A DNA stretch of 52,511 nucleotides from positions 1-52,511 of the forward strand of contig JANYLR010000030.1 of assembly GCA_025363715.1 (NCBI GenBank), given 5' to 3'. The notes under the pieces are model-generated. The model was not told where the DNA came from, ran no database searches, and saw nothing but the letters and a program-made list of their open reading frames with translations. The first letter of the stretch is position 1, and the number at the start of each line of letters is the position of its first letter. A program made the position numbers and the translations under genes. Origin of the DNA: Holophagaceae bacterium (GTDB lineage Bacteria; Acidobacteriota; Holophagae; Holophagales; Holophagaceae). Shown here one piece after another: positions 1 through 7,849 of the stretch.

Positions 1-452
1 TGCCGGGGACGGTGCAGGAGTACGGGGGGATCATCCGGCACGGCGCCAAGCTGCTGTTCGCGTTTGCCGAGGCGACGGTGCCGAAGGTGACCGTCATCAC
101 CCGCAAGGCCTACGGCGGCGCCTATTGCGTGATGTCGAGCAAGCATATTCGGACCGACTTCAACTACGCCTGGCCGACCGCCGAGATCGCGGTGATGGGG
201 CCCGAGGGCGCCGTCAACATCCTCTATAAGCGCGAGCTTGATGCGGCCGCCGACCCGGCGGCGGCGCGGGCTGAAAAGGTGGAGGAATTCCGCGAGAAGT
301 TCGCCAACCCCTACATCGCCGCGGAATTCGGCTTCATCGACGAAGTCATCCTGCCTCGCGAAACCCGCCTGAAGCTGATCAAGGCCCTCGCCTTCCTGGA
401 AACCAAGCGCGACACCATGCCGCCCAAGAAGCACGGGAATATTCCCCTGTAG
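1..452 (+). CDS. Acyl-CoA carboxyltransferase beta subunit (propionyl-/methylmalonyl-CoA type), 3' end
   Basis: Only the C-terminal ~150 residues are present; the frame is open to the left edge (first whole codon at base 3), so the true start lies outside the window. The visible part is the C-terminal half of the crotonase-like carboxyltransferase fold: a PGT-x-QEYGG stretch, then [18 protein letters not shown], the Gly-rich [14 protein letters not shown] segment and the [17 protein letters not shown] block that is near-invariant in PccB/MmdA/Pcc-beta proteins. These subunits move carboxyl groups between carboxybiotin and propionyl- or methylmalonyl-CoA. Which acceptor or metabolic direction (carboxylase, decarboxylase or transcarboxylase) cannot be read from this fragment, and no biotin-carrier gene follows. 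The gene is complete at its 3' end (TAG). Confidence 0.9.
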   Translation, partial: PGTVQEYGGIIRHGAKLLFAFAEATVPKVTVITRKAYGGAYCVMSSKHIRTDFNYAWPTAEIAVMGPEGAVNILYKRELDAAADPAAARAEKVEEFREKFANPYIAAEFGFIDEVILPRETRLKLIKALAFLETKRDTMPPKKHGNIPL

Positions 453-701
453 GCGGCCCCTTCGCGGCGGTAGTGGTGCCCGCCCAAAATTCCCGTAACA
501 AACGAATGCTTGTGGGCACCACGTGGCAGGGGTCTGGGGGCACGGCAGTGCCCCCAGGGGGGTGGCAGCGAAGGCACGCAACGCGTTCCTTCGCGCCAGA
601 GGGGCGATGCCCCGATGGAAGTGCACCCCGCCTTTGCCACCTTTGGTTCAGGTATTTCTGGCGGGGTGCAGTAGCATCGGGTAGCCCACCCGGAGTTCCC
701 C
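453..701. other. Structured intergenic region with three strong hairpins
   Basis: No convincing gene. Perfect or near-perfect inverted repeats occur at 473-481/514-522 (9 bp arms), 534-543/548-557 (10 bp arms, 4-base loop) and 622-632/660-670 (11 bp arms), the last enclosed by a further CCGATG/CATCGG pair (612-617/675-680). None is followed by a T-run, so a classical intrinsic terminator is not obvious. They could end the carboxylase transcript or form a structured leader for the TPR gene starting at 702. Confidence 0.5.
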
Positions 702-1304
702 ATGCGACCCCTCGCCCTATGCCTGCTGGCCCTGCCCCTCTTCTCCCAGGCCATGGATGAAGCCACCTTCCGCGGGGATGCCCGCAAGCTGGCGGGTGCC
801 TGCGCGGACCGGGCCCGGCTGCTGCGCCCCAAGGACGCCAAGATGCTGGCGGAGTACGGCCGCGCCTTTCTGGCCGCGGGCGAGCGCGCCAAGGCCGAGG
901 AATGCTTCCAGGCGGCCCGCATCGACAAACCCAAGGATGCCGATGTGCACCGCCTCATCGCCGCGGCCTGGTTGCGGGCCGGGCAGCGGGGCGAAGCCCT
1001 GAAGGCCATCGCCGATATGCAAGTGGCCGATCCCAAGGACAAGAACGCCTTCACCCGGGCTGCGGTGAATCTGCAGGACTTCGGGCAAGCCAAGGACGCG
1101 GATGCCCTCATGGAGCGGGCCTGGATCCTGGATCCCTCGGACTGGCAGAACTGCGTGGCCTTCGGCCGCAGCTGCCTCCGGAAGGCCCGGCGGGAGGCCG
1201 CCGCGAAATGGTTCGCCCGGGCCAGCCAGGCTAAGCCCCAGGAGGAGCGCATGTGGAACGCCGTCGCCCTCGCCTACGCCGACCACGGCGCCGAACCCAG
1301 CTAG
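702..1304 (+). CDS. Secreted TPR protein, first of a tandem pair
   Basis: 200 residues. The first ~17 residues (MRPLALCLLALPLFSQA) form a short Sec signal peptide, so the protein is probably periplasmic. The rest is helical TPR-type repeat: Ala/Leu-rich 34-residue periods with GRAFLAAGERAKAEECF and AWLRAGQRGEALKAI, and prolines (PKD, DPS) at repeat junctions. No catalytic residues are evident; TPR arrays normally scaffold protein-protein contacts. The next gene (1314) encodes an obvious paralogue 9 bases downstream, so the two are co-transcribed. I do not recognise a named family. Confidence 0.7.
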   Translation: MRPLALCLLALPLFSQAMDEATFRGDARKLAGACADRARLLRPKDAKMLAEYGRAFLAAGERAKAEECFQAARIDKPKDADVHRLIAAAWLRAGQRGEALKAIADMQVADPKDKNAFTRAAVNLQDFGQAKDADALMERAWILDPSDWQNCVAFGRSCLRKARREAAAKWFARASQAKPQEERMWNAVALAYADHGAEPS

Positions 1305-1313
1305 GAGCCAGAC

Positions 1314-1931
1314 ATGCGCGCCGCCCTATTCTTCCTCGCCACTTTCGCCCTCGCCGCCCAGGCGCCGAAGCCCACGCCCATCTTCAACGAGGCCTTCTTC
1401 AACGGCGACCGCCGGGCCATCCTGGAGGGTTGCGCCGACCGGGCCCGGTCCATCAAGCCCAAGGATGCGAAGTACCTGGCCGAATGCGGCCGGGCCTACC
1501 TCGCGGCCATGGACAAGCCGAAGGCCGAGGTGGCCTTCAAGGATGCCGAGACGCGGGAACCCAAGGATGGCCTGGTGCTGCGCCTCATCGCCCAGGCCTG
1601 GCTGAAGCATGGCTACAAGACCGAGGCCCTGGAGGGCTACGAAAAGATCGTGCAACGGGATCCCAAGAACAAGGAGGCCGTCACCCAGGCGGCCGTCGAC
1701 CTCGCCGAAGTGGGCCTGGTGAACGAGGCCGAGCGCTACATGGGCGTGCTGGTGGCCATCGACAAGGACAGCTGGGAGCGGTTCCTGATGTTCGGGCGGG
1801 CCCTGCTGGTGGCTGGCCAGCGCAAGAAGGCCGCCGTCTGGTTCGCCCGCGCGGCCACCCTGAAGCCCAACGAGGAGAAGCTGTTCCTGGAGATCAGCCG
1901 AGCCTTCGCGGAAACCCAGAGCGTGATGTAG
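1314..1931 (+). CDS. Secreted TPR protein, second of a tandem pair
   Basis: 205 residues. It starts with a signal peptide (MRAALFFLATFALAAQA) followed by TPR-like helices that align nearly end to end with the preceding gene: shared blocks include DRAR-x3-KPKDAK, GRAYLAA, RLIAQAWL, DPKNKEAVTQAAVDL and WFARAATLKPNEEK. The pair therefore arose by local duplication and then diverged. Role unknown; probably a periplasmic scaffold or adaptor. The start is the ATG at 1314, preceded by AGGAG a few bases upstream. Confidence 0.7.
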   Translation: MRAALFFLATFALAAQAPKPTPIFNEAFFNGDRRAILEGCADRARSIKPKDAKYLAECGRAYLAAMDKPKAEVAFKDAETREPKDGLVLRLIAQAWLKHGYKTEALEGYEKIVQRDPKNKEAVTQAAVDLAEVGLVNEAERYMGVLVAIDKDSWERFLMFGRALLVAGQRKKAAVWFARAATLKPNEEKLFLEISRAFAETQSVM

Positions 1932-1982
1932 GGCTCAACGGATTCCGATCCGGTCCCGTAGCCATGGCCTCCGGGAGCATCC

Positions 1983-2846
1983 ATGTCCAAGTGGTTCTTT
2001 GATGAGCGCGGCACCCTGCGCAGCGGTTGGAAGGTGTTCGGATTCTTCCTGCTGCTCATGGCCCTCGGGGCCACCGTCGCCTTTGGCATGAGGGCCCTGG
2101 GGCTCCAGCGAGGGTTGGGCGTGTGGACAGCCGCCGCCCTGGTCGCCCTGGCGAGCTGGTTCTGTGTGCGGCTGGAGGGCCGCGCCTTCACCAGCCTGGG
2201 CCTTTTCCCTGGGTGGCGTTGGCTCCTGGAGTGCCTCGCGGGAACCCTGGGCGGCATCCTGCTCATCCTGATCACCGCCCTGCTGGTCCGCGGTATCGAT
2301 GGTTTTCATTGGGAACGAGCCGCGGGCATCGGCACCGGGCAGCTGCTGACCCCCGCCTGGATGCTGTTGGGGGTGGCCCTCAACGAGGAGCTCCTCGCCC
2401 GGGGTTATCCCTTCCAGCGGCTCGTGGAAGGGGCTGGGCCCTGGGTGGGCCAGCTGGTCCTGGCGGGGGTGTTCGCCCTGGGCCACTGGGGCAATCCGGG
2501 CATGCACGGGGCCACCAGGGCCTGGGCCACGCTGAATATTGCGCTCGCGGCCATCCTCTTGGGCTTCTGCTACCTCCGGACCCGCAGCCTGGCCCTACCC
2601 ATCGGCGTGCATCTGGGATGGAACTGGGCCCAGGGCAGCCTGCTGGGCTTCGGCGTCAGTGGCACCACCGATATCAAGGGCATCTGGACGCCGGTCTTCC
2701 ATGGCAAGCCCGAGTGGCTCACCGGTGGCACTTTCGGCCTGGAGGCAAGCCTGCCCTGCACCCTGGTCTGCGGCGCGGCGATCCTGTTGTTGTGGCGTTG
2801 GCGCGGAACGACTAGCGTCGATGCTTCCACTGCTTCGGCGTCTTGA
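1983..2846 (+). CDS. CPBP-family intramembrane protease
   Basis: 287 residues with about eight hydrophobic segments. It carries the CPBP (Rce1/CAAX-protease, formerly abortive-infection-like) signature: motif 1 with adjacent glutamates, NEELLARGYPFQR (Glu135, Glu136, Arg140), motif 2 FALGHWGNPG (His168) and a later H-x-GWNWAQG motif. In this family the glutamates and histidines are thought to activate water for cleavage inside the membrane. The substrate is unknown; bacterial members are often tied to bacteriocin immunity or membrane-protein turnover. The 3' end overlaps the convergent GNAT gene by 35 bp, so any terminator must lie inside coding sequence. Confidence 0.8.
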   Translation: MSKWFFDERGTLRSGWKVFGFFLLLMALGATVAFGMRALGLQRGLGVWTAAALVALASWFCVRLEGRAFTSLGLFPGWRWLLECLAGTLGGILLILITALLVRGIDGFHWERAAGIGTGQLLTPAWMLLGVALNEELLARGYPFQRLVEGAGPWVGQLVLAGVFALGHWGNPGMHGATRAWATLNIALAAILLGFCYLRTRSLALPIGVHLGWNWAQGSLLGFGVSGTTDIKGIWTPVFHGKPEWLTGGTFGLEASLPCTLVCGAAILLLWRWRGTTSVDASTASAS

Positions 2847-3324
2847 TGCCGGCGCTCATCACCAGCCGCATCTCGCTGGTGGGCACGAAGCCCATGCGCT
2901 GGTAGAGGCCTTCCGCCTCCAGGCTGGCGTGCAGCTCCACAATCTCGATGCCCAGCTCGCGGGCCAGGTCCAGGGCCGCGTCCGTGAGTCGGGCGGCCAG
3001 TCCCCGCCGCCGGTGCGAGGGCACGGTGTAGACATTGAACAGATAGCCCCGCACGGAGAGCGGGGTCACGGGGGTGGGCAGGGTGTCCTTCAGGAGCAGC
3101 AGCACGCTGGCAACAGCCCGGCCGTTCTCCTCGAGCACCAGACCCCGGCACTGGCCCGTCACGAGCCAGCTGCGCAGCTGGTGCCGGAAGGCCTCCGCCA
3201 TGCGTTTCCGGCCTTCTTCCGTGCCCATCTCCATGTCCTGAAACATGGCGATGCGATGGGCCACGTGGGTCTCCAGGTCGGCCACGGTGGAAGGGCGCAG
3301 GGTGGGGTTCGGCGTCGCACTCAT
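2812..3324 (-). CDS. GNAT-family N-acetyltransferase
   Basis: 170 residues from the ATG at 3324 (MSATPNPTLRP); a longer frame to 3408 exists, but its upstream residues look unlike a protein N-terminus. GNAT hallmarks: the acetyl-CoA pyrophosphate-binding loop VPSHRRRGLAARLTDAAL (pattern Q/R-x-x-G-x-G/A), a preceding beta strand YLFNVYTVP, and the C-terminal HASLEAEGLYQRMGFVPT where the Tyr that usually protonates the leaving thiol lies before GF. It transfers an acetyl group to an unknown amine. Single gene between convergent and divergent neighbours. Confidence 0.8.
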   Translation of the reverse strand: MSATPNPTLRPSTVADLETHVAHRIAMFQDMEMGTEEGRKRMAEAFRHQLRSWLVTGQCRGLVLEENGRAVASVLLLLKDTLPTPVTPLSVRGYLFNVYTVPSHRRRGLAARLTDAALDLARELGIEIVELHASLEAEGLYQRMGFVPTSEMRLVMSAGIKTPKQWKHRR

Positions 3325-3407
3325 GCAGACAGTGTAAGCCGACACGCCCGTTTGACCCGAGCATTTCCATGAATCGCGGCATAAGGGACCGTAGCAAAAC
3401 ACCCACA

Positions 3408-3677
3408 AGAGTGCCTAACAAAATCCGACGATGCCGCGATGATGCCAGGCAGGATGCACCGCAAGGAAGGGTCCGCAGGGCAACGTGGTTCGTTGTTCAA
3501 GGGACCTGACGCCGCGGGGAGCCCGCCTGGCTTCATCCCTCCGGGCGAGGGGTGGCGGGCGTCGCGATCCGTCGTCAGGCTCGTTTCGCGTAGTACCCGC
3601 TACGCTGCCACTCGCCTTCCTCGCCTCGCTCGCCCGGCACCCCTCGCGCGGCATCGTGGGGTTTTGTTAGGCACTCT
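3408..3677. repeat. 270-bp foldback repeat, copy 1
   Basis: Closely repeated at 52161-52430 with equal length and about 34 differences counted by eye. The ends form a long inverted repeat: 3408-3438 pairs with 3647-3677 (AGAGTGCCTAACAAAA facing its complement, then ACGATGCCGCG). Inside are two more long stems: 3438-3453 with 3522-3537, and 3545-3554 plus 3556-3560 with 3638-3647 plus 3632-3636. Small hairpins sit in their loops (CAACG/CGTTG at 3481-3495; GCGTAG/CTACGC at 3588-3605). Further imperfect pairing extends outward, with CAAAACACCC at 3395-3404 facing GGGTGTTTTG at 3689-3698. Short open frames inside are a by-product of GC-rich repeat sequence. Either a non-autonomous mobile foldback element or a structured RNA. 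Confidence 0.85.
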
Positions 3678-3725
3678 CAATTGCGCAGGGTGTTTTGGCC
3701 CGTTCCCTAAGCGTTATGCTAGGCC

Positions 3726-4505
3726 ATGCACTATGCCGCTCTTGCCTCGGGGTCCAAGGGGAACTGCCACGCCCTTTCGGAAGGCGGCCGCACCCTCCTC
3801 ATCGATGCCGGCATCTCTCTGCGCCAGATCCGCCAACGACTCGAGGCGGTGGGCCTCCAGGCCGACCAGGTCCAGGCCCTGGCCCTGACCCATGAGCATT
3901 CCGATCACATCGCCGCCCTGGGCGTCATCCTGCGGCGCACCGCCTGGGCCATCCTCGCCACCCGGGATACCCGCCAGGCGGCGGAGCGGGCCCAGGGTGT
4001 CCAGATCCCCGTGGAGCGCTGGATCGAAGTGGCGGCGGGCCATCCCGTGGACTGGGAAGGCTGGCGGGTGCTGCCCTTCGCCCTGCCCCATGATGCCGCC
4101 GATCCGGTGGCCTATCGGATCGAGGCTGGCGGCCGGGCCTGCGCGGTGGTCACGGATCTGGGCCATCCCACCGAGCTGGTGGCGGATCACCTGCAGGATC
4201 TGGATCTCCTGGTGCTGGAAGCCAACCACGATGTGGACATGCTCCGCGAGGGCGACTATCCACCCGTGCTCAAGGCCCGCATCCTGAGCCGCGTGGGGCA
4301 CCTCAGCAACGCGGCCATGGCCGAGCTGCTGGCCCGGGCCTGCTCGCCCCGGCTCAAGCAGGTGGTGCTGGCGCACCTGAGCGAGTCCAACAACCATCCC
4401 GACCTGGCCCGGTTTGCCGCCGAGGAGGTCCTCCGCGGCACCTCCGTGGCCCTGCACCTGGCCCACCAGCGGCAGCCCCTCGCCCTTCCTCCCGCATTCC
4501 ATTGA
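3726..4505 (+). CDS. Metallo-beta-lactamase-fold hydrolase, WalJ/YycJ type
   Basis: 259 residues, cytoplasmic. The N-terminus ASGSKGNCH and the zinc site THEHSDH (His56, His58, Asp60, His61) are typical of the YycJ/WalJ branch of metallo-beta-lactamase proteins; LEANHDVDMLREGDYP and the late GHLSNAAMAELL/LAHLSESNN blocks complete the family pattern. WalJ proteins are two-metal phosphodiesterases with reported 5'-3' exonuclease activity and a link to coordination of replication and division. The usual walRK neighbours are absent. The stop codon overlaps the possible TTG start of the following lolA-like gene, so the two genes are probably coupled. Confidence 0.85.
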   Translation: MHYAALASGSKGNCHALSEGGRTLLIDAGISLRQIRQRLEAVGLQADQVQALALTHEHSDHIAALGVILRRTAWAILATRDTRQAAERAQGVQIPVERWIEVAAGHPVDWEGWRVLPFALPHDAADPVAYRIEAGGRACAVVTDLGHPTELVADHLQDLDLLVLEANHDVDMLREGDYPPVLKARILSRVGHLSNAAMAELLARACSPRLKQVVLAHLSESNNHPDLARFAAEEVLRGTSVALHLAHQRQPLALPPAFH

Positions 4506-4513
4506 AGGCCACC

Positions 4514-5191
4514 ATGTTCCGGACCGCCCTCGCCTGCCTCCTGTGCGCCCTGTCCCTCGCGGCCCAGGCCCTGCCCCCCCTGCGGGACGTGGTGGAGCGG
4601 TTCGACACCGCCCAGGCCCAGGTCCAGACCCTGCAGTGCCCCTTCACGCTCACCCTGCGGCGGGCCCTGTTGAAGACGCCTTCCACCACCCGGGGCACCC
4701 TGTACCTCCAGGGCTCGGATTTCGCCCACTTCGCCTTCCAGTCACCGGAGGACCTGATCCTCCACCTCACGCCCAAGGCCCTCATTTCGTACAGCCCCGA
4801 GGCCAAGGAAGGCGAACTCATGAAGATCGGCTTCATCAAGAACTCCGACCGGAAATTCCTGGGCCTCGGCCAGAAACTGAGCTACCTCGCGGACTACTTC
4901 CAGATCGCCCTCAACGAGACCAAGGACGTTCCCAACACCTGGCACCTGGCCCTCGCCCCCCGCACGCTCTCCCTCCGGAAGCGGTTGCAGGCCCTGAACC
5001 TCTGGGTGGACAAGGAGACCTGGCTGCCGCGTCAGGTCCAGTGGGTCGAGCGCAGCGGCGATTCCTGGCTCCTGGAACTGGGGGGGCTGAAGATCAACCA
5101 GCCCCTGCCCGTCAGCGTCAAGGACTTCAGGCTGCCCGAGGGCATCCCCCTGCGCAGCGAATTCAGCTTCTTCGCCACGCGCAAGAAGTAG
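4514..5191 (+). CDS. lolA: LolA-like outer-membrane lipoprotein carrier
   Basis: About 225 residues from the ATG at 4514, chosen over a TTG at 4502 because the ATG gives a clean signal peptide (MFRTALACLLCALSLAAQA) and follows GAAGG at a good distance. The mature part has the LolA look: an initial amphipathic helix (LRDVVERFDTAQAQVQTLQ), then alternating beta strands such as RGTLYLQGSDFAHFAF, and the late strand-loop-strand LWVDKETWLPRQVQWVE. LolA shuttles lipoproteins across the periplasm from LolCDE to the outer membrane. Related periplasmic LolA-fold proteins share this architecture, so the exact cargo is inferred. Last member of a two-gene unit with the WalJ-like hydrolase. Confidence 0.75.
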   Translation: MFRTALACLLCALSLAAQALPPLRDVVERFDTAQAQVQTLQCPFTLTLRRALLKTPSTTRGTLYLQGSDFAHFAFQSPEDLILHLTPKALISYSPEAKEGELMKIGFIKNSDRKFLGLGQKLSYLADYFQIALNETKDVPNTWHLALAPRTLSLRKRLQALNLWVDKETWLPRQVQWVERSGDSWLLELGGLKINQPLPVSVKDFRLPEGIPLRSEFSFFATRKK

Positions 5192-5228
5192 GGATCGGGA
5201 TACACTTCAACGGTTTCCCGAGGCCCCG

Positions 5229-5843
5229 ATGATCGTGGTTTGCCCGGCCTGCCAGGCTCGCTTCCAGTACGACGACAGCCGCTTCGGCGCGGTTCGCACC
5301 AAACGTTTCAAATGCCCGAAATGCAGCCATGTGTTCGAGGTGGCGAATCCTGGTTTCAGGCCAGAGCCCTTCGAAGAAAACCTGGCCCACCCCTTCACGG
5401 GCCCAAGCCCGCTGGACGAGCCCACGCCCCCGGCACCGCTTGCCGCCGCCAAGACCACCGCCAAGCGCGACCGTGAGGCCATGCTCGTCGCCGCGGGCCT
5501 GCAGGTCCCCGGCATGCCGCCGGGCCTGAAGTTCAGCCTTGCTTTCCTCAGCGGACCCCAGGCTTCCATGGTGCACGTGCTCGACCGGCCCCAGACCGTC
5601 ATCGGGCGGGAAGAAGGCGACGTGATCACCCGAGATCCCGAAACCTCCCGCCGTCACGCTCTGGTGGAAATCCACCGGGACGGCACCGTCTGGATCAGCG
5701 ACCAGCAATCCACCAACGGGACCCTGGTGAACGGCGAACGCATCACAGGCCCCATCCAGCTTCTCAGCCAGCAGGAATTCACCTGCGGGAACAGCACCTT
5801 CATGCTCCTGGTGCGCAACACGGAAGAGTTCCCGCTTCACTGA
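5229..5843 (+). CDS. Zinc-ribbon plus FHA-domain protein
   Basis: 204 residues, two domains. Residues 1-40 form a zinc ribbon of the MJ0042/zinc_ribbon_5 type: C5-x2-C8 and C29-x2-C32 flanking FGAVRTKRFK. After a Pro-rich linker comes a C-terminal FHA domain (about residues 112-200) with the canonical VIGREEGDVIT, SRRHALVEI and STNGTLVNGERI motifs that read phosphothreonine. No Ser/Thr kinase gene is in the window, so the partner is unknown. The next gene, a TPR/transmembrane protein, starts 10 bases downstream, so the two probably act together as a phospho-responsive module (inference). Confidence 0.85.
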   Translation: MIVVCPACQARFQYDDSRFGAVRTKRFKCPKCSHVFEVANPGFRPEPFEENLAHPFTGPSPLDEPTPPAPLAAAKTTAKRDREAMLVAAGLQVPGMPPGLKFSLAFLSGPQASMVHVLDRPQTVIGREEGDVITRDPETSRRHALVEIHRDGTVWISDQQSTNGTLVNGERITGPIQLLSQQEFTCGNSTFMLLVRNTEEFPLH

Positions 5844-5853
5844 GACCGATGCC

Positions 5854-7716
5854 ATGATGCCCGATCCCTACGCGCCCCACCTCCGCCAGGCGGACACTCT
5901 GTTCGCCCAGGGTGAACTCGTCCGGGCCGGCCAGATCTGGCAAGCCATCCTCAAGCAGAACCCTGCCCATGCAGAAGCCCGCACCAACCTGCTCGTCGTG
6001 AAGCAACGCCTCCTGGCCCTCCGGGAGACCGAAGCGGCCGCGGTGGCCGCCCTCCCGCCCCCCCAGGAAGTCCCAGCGGAGCCCGCGGCATCCGAACTGG
6101 CACCACCCGCGATGCCGATGGCCAATCCCCCCTCCATGGCACCCGAGGCTTCGCCACCCGTGGACGATGCTCGCTCCACGGCTCCCGAGGCCCAGTCGCC
6201 CATGGTCGATGCCCGCTCTACCGCGCCGGAAGCCCCGTCATCCGTGGATCCTGGGAAGGTGATCACGGGGGCCCTCGACCCTGAGCGGTTGTTACGGCAG
6301 GGCTGCACCCTCTACGACATGGGACAGCTCGAGGACGCCCTGAAAAAGTGGGAACAGGTGCTCACCCTGGATCCCGACAACCACCTGGCCCGGGGCTACG
6401 CGAACGGAGCCCGCCGCGAGCTGGGGCTGCCCAGCCTCCAGGCCCATACCCCTTCAGCACCGGTCGAGGCGGAAGTCCACGACGCCGAATACGACATCGA
6501 GAAGCTTCTGCGAGAGGCGGTCCAGCTCTACGACATGGGACTGACGAACGAGGCCATTTCGAAATGGGAGCGCGTCCTGGCCCTCGAACCCCAACGGCAC
6601 GAAGTGGAAGGCTACCTGCGCCTGGCCCGCAAGGAGGCCGCCTCGGAGGCCTCCAGCCCCACCTCTGTTCCCCAGGCCCGCGCGACCTCGCCCGATGCCG
6701 AGGCCCTGGATCTGAAGCTGCGGCAGGGGGAGCATCTGCTTAACCTCCAGCGCCGGGATGAGGCCGCCTTCACCTTCCAACAGGCCCTGGCCCTCGACCC
6801 CGGCAATGCCCGGGCCCTGCAGGGCCTGGAACGCTGCCGGAAACCCGGCGCACAGCCCCCCCCCGACACCGGCTCCCGGTCTGTCGCCGCCCCCGTCCTT
6901 GCCCTGGATGCCCAGGGCCGCATCGCCATGGCGGAAACAGGGGCCCCTGTCCCCACCGAACCCCAGGGCGTGGAGCCTCCGGCCGCCCTGCAGAAGGCCG
7001 CTCCGGCTCCCCGGGAAGGCCTGTCCCTGCCGGAGCGCCTGCGGGAAATCACCGACAAGCTGCCCTGGTTGAAGAATCCCAAGATCCTCGCCGGGGCGGG
7101 CGGCGGCGTCCTCGCCTTGGCCGTGGTCCTGATTCTCGTCAACAGCTACCGCAATGACCAGGCCACCAAAGAAGAGGTCCGCGCCTCCCGGGCGGCAGCC
7201 ACGGCCTCTGTGGCCCAGCAGGCCCAGGCCCCGGAACTCGCCGAATCCCCCGCCGAGCTCCGCCAGGAGGCCGAGGCCGCCCTTGGCGTCGACCCACTGC
7301 GGGCCTACCTGCGGGCGGAGACCCTCCTCTCCCGGAATCCCGGCGAGGCCGCCGCCCCCCAGCTGCTGGAGAAGGCCCGCGCCGGCCTCCAGGGCGGCGT
7401 CACCGGGGCCAGCCTGCCGGAATACCAGAAGCACCTGCAGAACGGCGACCTCGAAGCAGCCCTCAAGGTCATCGACGCCCTGCTGCGCGCCCAGCCCGAG
7501 GACGCGAGCCTCCGGGCCCGGGCCGCCCGCCTGAACCTCACCCTTTGCTTCGCCCATGCCAGCCAAGCCAAGTGGGACGAGGCCCGGGAAGACCTGCTGC
7601 GGGGCCGGGCCCTGTTCCCCGGCGACAAGACCTGGCAGACCCGGCTCAAGCTGCTGGAGAAGGTCAAGGCCATGCCCAAAGACCAGCGCCCCGCCTGGAT
7701 CGCCCTGCTGGGGTAG
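5854..7716 (+). CDS. Large TPR protein with one transmembrane helix
   Basis: 620 residues. TPR units at the N-terminus (APHLRQADTLFAQGELVRAGQIWQAIL) and in two similar repeats containing LYDMGQLEDALKKWEQVL and LYDMGLTNEAISKWERVL; a further unit lies near residues 285-330. Pro/Ala-rich low-complexity linkers with repeated SMAPEAS/STAPEA blocks separate them. A single membrane helix (AGGGVLALAVVLILV, around residue 415) is followed by a helical C-terminal domain, again TPR-like. Topology is probably N-terminal TPRs in the cytoplasm, C-terminus periplasmic. Likely co-expressed with the FHA protein. The start may be the first or second Met of MMPDPYAP. Confidence 0.75.
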   Translation: MMPDPYAPHLRQADTLFAQGELVRAGQIWQAILKQNPAHAEARTNLLVVKQRLLALRETEAAAVAALPPPQEVPAEPAASELAPPAMPMANPPSMAPEASPPVDDARSTAPEAQSPMVDARSTAPEAPSSVDPGKVITGALDPERLLRQGCTLYDMGQLEDALKKWEQVLTLDPDNHLARGYANGARRELGLPSLQAHTPSAPVEAEVHDAEYDIEKLLREAVQLYDMGLTNEAISKWERVLALEPQRHEVEGYLRLARKEAASEASSPTSVPQARATSPDAEALDLKLRQGEHLLNLQRRDEAAFTFQQALALDPGNARALQGLERCRKPGAQPPPDTGSRSVAAPVLALDAQGRIAMAETGAPVPTEPQGVEPPAALQKAAPAPREGLSLPERLREITDKLPWLKNPKILAGAGGGVLALAVVLILVNSYRNDQATKEEVRASRAAATASVAQQAQAPELAESPAELRQEAEAALGVDPLRAYLRAETLLSRNPGEAAAPQLLEKARAGLQGGVTGASLPEYQKHLQNGDLEAALKVIDALLRAQPEDASLRARAARLNLTLCFAHASQAKWDEAREDLLRGRALFPGDKTWQTRLKLLEKVKAMPKDQRPAWIALLG

Positions 7717-7731
7717 CTGGGGTCGCGTCAG

Positions 7732-7831
7732 ACGCCGAAGTCGGGCTTGGCCCGGCTTCGGCGTGGGGGCCCCGGGGGTATTCGCGTAGCGAAGCGAGCC
7801 CCTAGATCCTTGCCACGCACGCGTGGCAAGG
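7732..7831. terminator. Two hairpins between convergent genes
   Basis: Between the TPR gene (+) and lysA (-) lie two strong inverted repeats: 7732-7740/7756-7764 (ACGCCGAAG and its complement) and 7808-7817/7822-7831 (CCTTGCCACG and its complement, 4-base loop). T-runs are lacking, but the position suggests a bidirectional transcript end. Confidence 0.5.
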
Positions 7832-7849
7832 GGAATCCCCGGGAGGGTA

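Noticed and set aside
3408..3677. Integron attC site, because copy 1 has GCCTAAC and GTTAGGC at its ends
   Set aside because: It is about twice the usual maximum length, has three long stems instead of one, copy 2 breaks the R-box pattern, and no cassette array or integrase is present. An attC covariance search could reopen this.
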